A program made the position numbers and the translations under genes. A stretch of DNA of 19,575 nucleotides from positions 1-19,575 of the forward strand of contig CAAELJ010000023.1 in the NCBI GenBank assembly GCA_900756725.1, in the 5' to 3' direction. Within the stretch, counting starts at the first letter, position 1; each line of letters begins with the position of its first letter. Positions 15,356 through 19,575 of the stretch are shown one piece after another. The DNA comes from an uncultured Collinsella sp. (lineage in GTDB: Bacteria; Actinomycetota; Coriobacteriia; Coriobacteriales; Coriobacteriaceae). Under the pieces are notes generated by a model. The model saw nothing but the letters and a program-made list of their open reading frames with translations. It did not search any database and was not told the DNA's origin.

Positions 15356-15373
15356 GGCAAACGGTTGACATAT
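15356..15373 (+). promoter_or_regulatory. Third LacI-type operator, inverted
   Basis: GGCAAACGGTTGACATAT matches the tandem sites but in the opposite orientation, with its CG centre 46 bp from the nearer one. It lies upstream of the -35, where it could support looping or cooperative binding. Confidence 0.65.
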
Positions 15374-15426
15374 GCCGGTGAACGGTCATCAGAGGCGTTT
15401 GAGGAATTCTTTTGGCACGGGATGAA

Positions 15427-16437
15427 CTACGCGGTTTTGCCCTCAATGAGTTCAACGGGGAGCTTGATATTCGATTCGGGATTATCGCCGTTAATAAGAG
15501 CGATGATGGATTGCGCCGCGAGCTCTCCGATGCGATCGATATCTTGACGTACGGTTGTTAAGTCAGGCATAAACGTCATAGTTCGGCGGGCACCATCCGC
15601 GCCCACGACCTTAATATCGTCTGGAGCGCTCAAGCCGCGCTGCTTCATCACGTTGAGACAGATGGCCGCCATCGTATCGTCTCCCGCAAAGATGCCGTCA
15701 ATATCGGGGTTCTCATCGAGGATCTTCGCAACGACCGCGCCCTTTTCGTCGTCGGGCTTAACGAACTCAACCTCACGGACAAGCGCGGACAAACCGGCCT
15801 GCTCAACAACATCGAGGTAGGCATCGGTACGCTTATTGGCAGGCATGCGCATGCGGCTATTGCTGCGCAGGCACAGGATACGCCTGCAGCCGTCATCAAT
15901 CAGACGGCGCGTGGCGAGCTCGCCAATGCCATAGCTGTCACTTGCAATCTGGACAGAGCCCTCGCCAAGATCGCAGTCGATGCCAACCAGGCTCAAGCCC
16001 ATCTCGGCATATGCCTCGGCACCGATATTGAGGGAGTTGACGATGACGCCGTCGACCATATTGCGGCGGAGCATGTCAATATAGGAACGCTCAAGATCGG
16101 GTCGATTGGCGCTGTTGCACAGCAACATCTTAAAGCCGTTTTCCGCTAACGTGCGCTCGACCGCCTGCACAACCTGAGCATGGAACGGGCTGCTCACAAA
16201 GGGAACGATCATACCGATAAGATTCAGGCGACCGTTGAGCATGGCACGGGCGATATCGTTGGGCGTATAGTTGATGCGCTCCATCGCCGCATGGACTTTA
16301 TCGCGGGTTTCCTGGCTAATGTAGCCGCGGTTATTAAGCACGCGAGATACCGTAGTAGGCGAAACCCCCGCCACCGCTGCAACTTCCTTGATGCCAGGCT
16401 TAGCCGTATCCTTAGAACGGGCACTCTCGTGAGCCAT
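15427..16437 (-). CDS. scrR: LacI-family transcriptional regulator of the fructoside operon
   Basis: A 336-aa DNA-binding repressor: the N-terminal helix-turn-helix lies at about residues 16-40 (GIKEVAAVAGVSPTTVSRVLNNRGYIS), the hinge helix is IARAML, and a periplasmic-binding-protein-like sensor domain follows (NLIGMIVP onward, DGIFAGDDTMA near the C-terminus). ATG 16437 has GGGGGAGGG just upstream; an earlier in-frame ATG lacks spacing. It is directly upstream of the GH32/PTS genes, with 183 nt containing three operator-like repeats between them, and a similar site overlaps its own promoter. Local, autoregulated repressor released by a sugar or sugar phosphate is the natural reading. The symbol rests on context. 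Confidence 0.92.
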   Translation of the reverse strand: MAHESARSKDTAKPGIKEVAAVAGVSPTTVSRVLNNRGYISQETRDKVHAAMERINYTPNDIARAMLNGRLNLIGMIVPFVSSPFHAQVVQAVERTLAENGFKMLLCNSANRPDLERSYIDMLRRNMVDGVIVNSLNIGAEAYAEMGLSLVGIDCDLGEGSVQIASDSYGIGELATRRLIDDGCRRILCLRSNSRMRMPANKRTDAYLDVVEQAGLSALVREVEFVKPDDEKGAVVAKILDENPDIDGIFAGDDTMAAICLNVMKQRGLSAPDDIKVVGADGARRTMTFMPDLTTVRQDIDRIGELAAQSIIALINGDNPESNIKLPVELIEGKTA

Positions 16438-16456
16438 AGCACCCTCCCCCATCAAC

Positions 16457-16473
16457 ATGTCATACGTTTACAT
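16457..16473 (-). promoter_or_regulatory. LacI-type operator in the regulator's own promoter
   Basis: ATGTCATACGTTTACAT is near-palindromic around CG and resembles the operon operators (shared ATGTCA and CGTTT). It overlaps a likely -10 (TATGTA on the minus strand, 16469-16474), with TTGTTG (16491-16496) 16 nt upstream as -35. This suggests autorepression. Confidence 0.65.
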
Positions 16474-16584
16474 ACGAACAAAGCATACCCCAACAACAGC
16501 GGGAAGACGGTAACAGCACAAGTAAGTAAACGACTCATCCAAATAATTAGGAGAGTTCCGCCTAGAGGGTGACTACACAGGACC

Positions 16585-16725
16585 CCCGCCGGGGCTGTTT
16601 GGGCTACCTCCCAAAACATTCCGCAGGACGCAAAGGGCTCCGCCGCGCGAAGCGCGCAGCGGAGCCCTTTGCATGTCCGAGGACGTTTTGGAAAGTAACC
16701 CAAAGCGGCCCGGCGATCCTGCGGG
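16585..16725 (-). repeat. Long hairpin element, family A copy 3 (3' of the pfl pair)
   Basis: Inner arms 16630-16643 and 16659-16672 pair perfectly over 14 bp, with a CGCGC-GAA-GCGCG tip. GGAC (16626-16629) pairs with GTCC (16675-16678). The unpaired motifs ATTCCGCA (16618-16625) and GAGGAC (16679-16684) equal those of copy 1. The outer stem (16598-16617 with 16685-16704, continuing through CGCCGGG/CCCGGCG) has three C/A mismatches on the plus strand, all of which are G-U wobbles on the minus strand, the strand read through from pfl. Confidence 0.85.
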
Positions 16726-16737
16726 AGTTGAGTCCCT

Positions 16738-16989
16738 TTAGAACTTATCGTGGAAGGTACGCGCAATGACCTCGTCCTGCTGCTCCTTGGTGAGCGTGTG
16801 GAAGTTCACGGCGTAGCCGGAAACGCGAATGGTCAGCTGCGGGTACTTCTCGGGGTGAGCCTGAGCGTCGAGCAGCGTCTCACGGTTGAAGACGTTGATG
16901 TTCAGGTGGTGGCCACCCTTCTCGGCGTAAGCGTCGAGCATGTGGACCAGGTTATCGGCCTGAGTCTCGGAAACTTCAGAAACCTTCAT
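16738..16989 (-). CDS. grcA: Separate PFL glycyl-radical subunit (GrcA-like, C-terminal PFL domain)
   Basis: An 83-aa protein that is only the C-terminal domain of pyruvate formate-lyase: GGHHLNINVFNRETL, HPEKYPQLTIRVSGYAVNF and the terminal LTKEQQ...RTFHDKF. The radical glycine is G58 in RVSGY. It begins with a fresh MKVSEVSETQAD leader instead of fusing to the catalytic chain. The start is supported by AAGGAG 8 nt before ATG. It lies 84 nt after the 683-aa pflB chain, which lacks this domain, so the pair should assemble into one active enzyme; PflA would make the radical on this subunit. E. coli GrcA (YfiD) is a homologous stand-alone domain, but it is a spare part for an intact PFL, whereas here it appears to be required. 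Confidence 0.93.
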   Translation of the reverse strand: MKVSEVSETQADNLVHMLDAYAEKGGHHLNINVFNRETLLDAQAHPEKYPQLTIRVSGYAVNFHTLTKEQQDEVIARTFHDKF

Positions 16990-17012
16990 AATGTGTCTCC
17001 TTCGATTGATAG

Positions 17013-17072
17013 GCGCCGGCCGAACCGGCGCGCTAATCAGTAATCGTTATTGTTAGTATAGCACTAACAATA
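17013..17072 (-). repeat. Two hairpins between the PFL subunit genes
   Basis: TATTGTTAGT (17048-17057) and ACTAACAATA (17063-17072) form a perfect 10-bp A/T-rich stem with a 5-nt loop beginning 1 nt after the pflB stop. GCGCCGG (17013-17019) and CCGGCGC (17025-17031) form a 7-bp GC stem. The ribosome binding site of the small gene follows. No U tract follows either stem, so they may be processing or stability elements that adjust the ratio of the two subunits. Confidence 0.75.
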
Positions 17073-17073
17073 G

Positions 17074-19125
<2,052 letters not shown>

Positions 19126-19245
19126 TGTGTAACCACGCTCCTAGTTACGTGTAATGCGGCGCTCTCTCACACCGCTGCTTATTGAATTCTTGAATTTTCG
19201 GCTTGCACTACCGGCTTCTTCCGTTCTTCACCACACGTTGATGCA

Positions 19246-19261
19246 GGGAAAACGTTTGTCC
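19246..19261 (-). promoter_or_regulatory. LacI-like site in the pflB leader
   Basis: GGGAAAACGTTTGTCC shares the 11-nt core GAAAACGTTTG with the fructoside operon operator at 15308-15324 and has the same CG centre. It lies downstream of the candidate pflB promoter, where a bound repressor would act as a roadblock. One short match could be chance. Confidence 0.4.
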
Positions 19262-19354
19262 ACCTTGGAACTGCAACCCAAAACCCAAGATTTCACCCGT
19301 TTGAGAAGGATAACATAGCCACCCTCTCCATCTGGGCTGTTATATGTTTCTTTT

Positions 19355-19382
19355 TTTATATCATAAGGACGTTTTTTACAAA
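19355..19382 (-). promoter_or_regulatory. Candidate promoter of the pfl pair
   Basis: On the minus strand TATAAA (19355-19360) with an upstream TGA extension is 16 nt from TTTGTA (19377-19382). The surroundings are A/T-rich, unlike the rest of the window. A transcript from here would have a leader of about 220 nt. Confidence 0.55.
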
Positions 19383-19502
19383 CCCGCAGGAAATGCGAGC
19401 GTGAACAACTACCGTTCACCGATTTGTTTGGTTTTTTCCTTGCCTTTGTACGACGTTCACTCTAGCTGTTATGCCAGCTTTATCAGGGTAAAGTACCTCT
19501 GA

Positions 19503-19532
19503 GTAGGTTTTGGGACATGCCCAGAGATCTAC
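19503..19532 (+). repeat. Hairpin family B copy 2
   Basis: GTAG (19503-19506) and CTAC (19529-19532) flank GGG-ACATG-CCC and imperfect arms. Compared with 1302-1332 the loop and ends are conserved. The mismatches are G-T wobbles on the plus strand, favouring an RNA read rightward, away from pflB. Confidence 0.65.
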
Positions 19533-19575
19533 CCCTAGCCTTGCTGATACCGACGGTGTACGGAGGTCGCCTAAA

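Larger units (their letters stand above)
16438..16737. other. Intergenic region between the pfl pair and lacI
   Basis: 300 nt without a supported gene. It contains the regulator promoter and operator (16457-16496) and family A copy 3 (16585-16725). The short minus-strand frames here run through the hairpin and are not credible genes. Confidence 0.6.
19126..19575. other. 450-nt upstream region of pflB
   Basis: No gene with support; a 63-codon minus-strand frame is low-complexity and unconserved-looking. It contains a LacI-like site (19246-19261), a promoter (19355-19382), a 6-bp inverted repeat GTGAAC/GTTCAC near 19405-19423, and hairpin family B copy 2 (19503-19532). A long leader suggests layered, probably redox- or sugar-linked control of PFL. 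Confidence 0.55.

Noticed and set aside
17048..17072. Rex (NADH-responsive) operator between the PFL genes
   Set aside because: Half-sites resemble TTGTTA/TAACAA but the spacing is 9 nt rather than the usual 6, and the position inside the transcript fits a stem-loop better.
19228..19419. Small protein gene upstream of pflB
   Set aside because: 63 codons from a GTG start with no ribosome binding site, overlapping the candidate promoter.

Overview
The window is GC-rich, low-repeat bacterial chromosome. Its gene content suggests an anaerobic, fermentative gut actinobacterium of the Coriobacteriia, most likely Collinsella: pyruvate formate-lyase (PFL) with its activase, a sucrose-type PTS with two GH32 enzymes, and an actinobacterial-looking threonine pathway. 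The genus is an impression from content and protein style; no 16S or marker search was possible. Sixteen features are protein genes or gene parts with a clear family, and no tRNA, rRNA, CRISPR array or transposase was seen.

Left third (1-5438): aspartate/threonine biosynthesis. lysC and asd lie on the minus strand, back to back with thrC and thrB on the plus strand. The 103-bp divergent gap holds an imperfect inverted repeat. Together the four genes cover aspartate to aspartate semialdehyde and homoserine to threonine; homoserine dehydrogenase is not in the window.

Middle (5439-10819), all minus strand: mtnN-engB (a two-gene unit), a membrane-anchored serine beta-lactamase-like protein, pflA (PFL activase) and a DegV-family lipid-binding protein. 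Intergenic gaps contain strong hairpins.

Right-middle (10820-16437), minus strand: a sucrose/fructoside module in the order lacI-type regulator, atypical GH32 enzyme, EIIBC PTS permease, canonical GH32 sucrose-6-phosphate hydrolase. Its main promoter carries a tandem LacI-type operator laid over the -35 and spacer, a third inverted site lies 46 bp away, and a further site covers the regulator's own -10.

Right end (16738-19575): PFL is encoded as two polypeptides. A 683-aa catalytic chain carries the Cys-Cys pair but lacks the glycyl-radical domain. It is followed by a separate 83-aa gene that is just the glycyl-radical domain. The two stops and starts are clean, with two hairpins and a good ribosome binding site between them.

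The most unusual non-coding content is a family of long (about 115-140 nt) hairpins. At least three full copies lie 3' of asd, thrB and the pfl pair. Their stems differ in sequence, but they share an internal-loop signature and an apical CTTCG, and they have the same orientation relative to the upstream gene. In two copies the mismatches become G-U wobbles only on the strand transcribed from that gene, which suggests a structured 3'-UTR RNA rather than a simple DNA palindrome. A second, smaller hairpin family (GTAG...GACATG...CTAC) occurs near both ends of the window.
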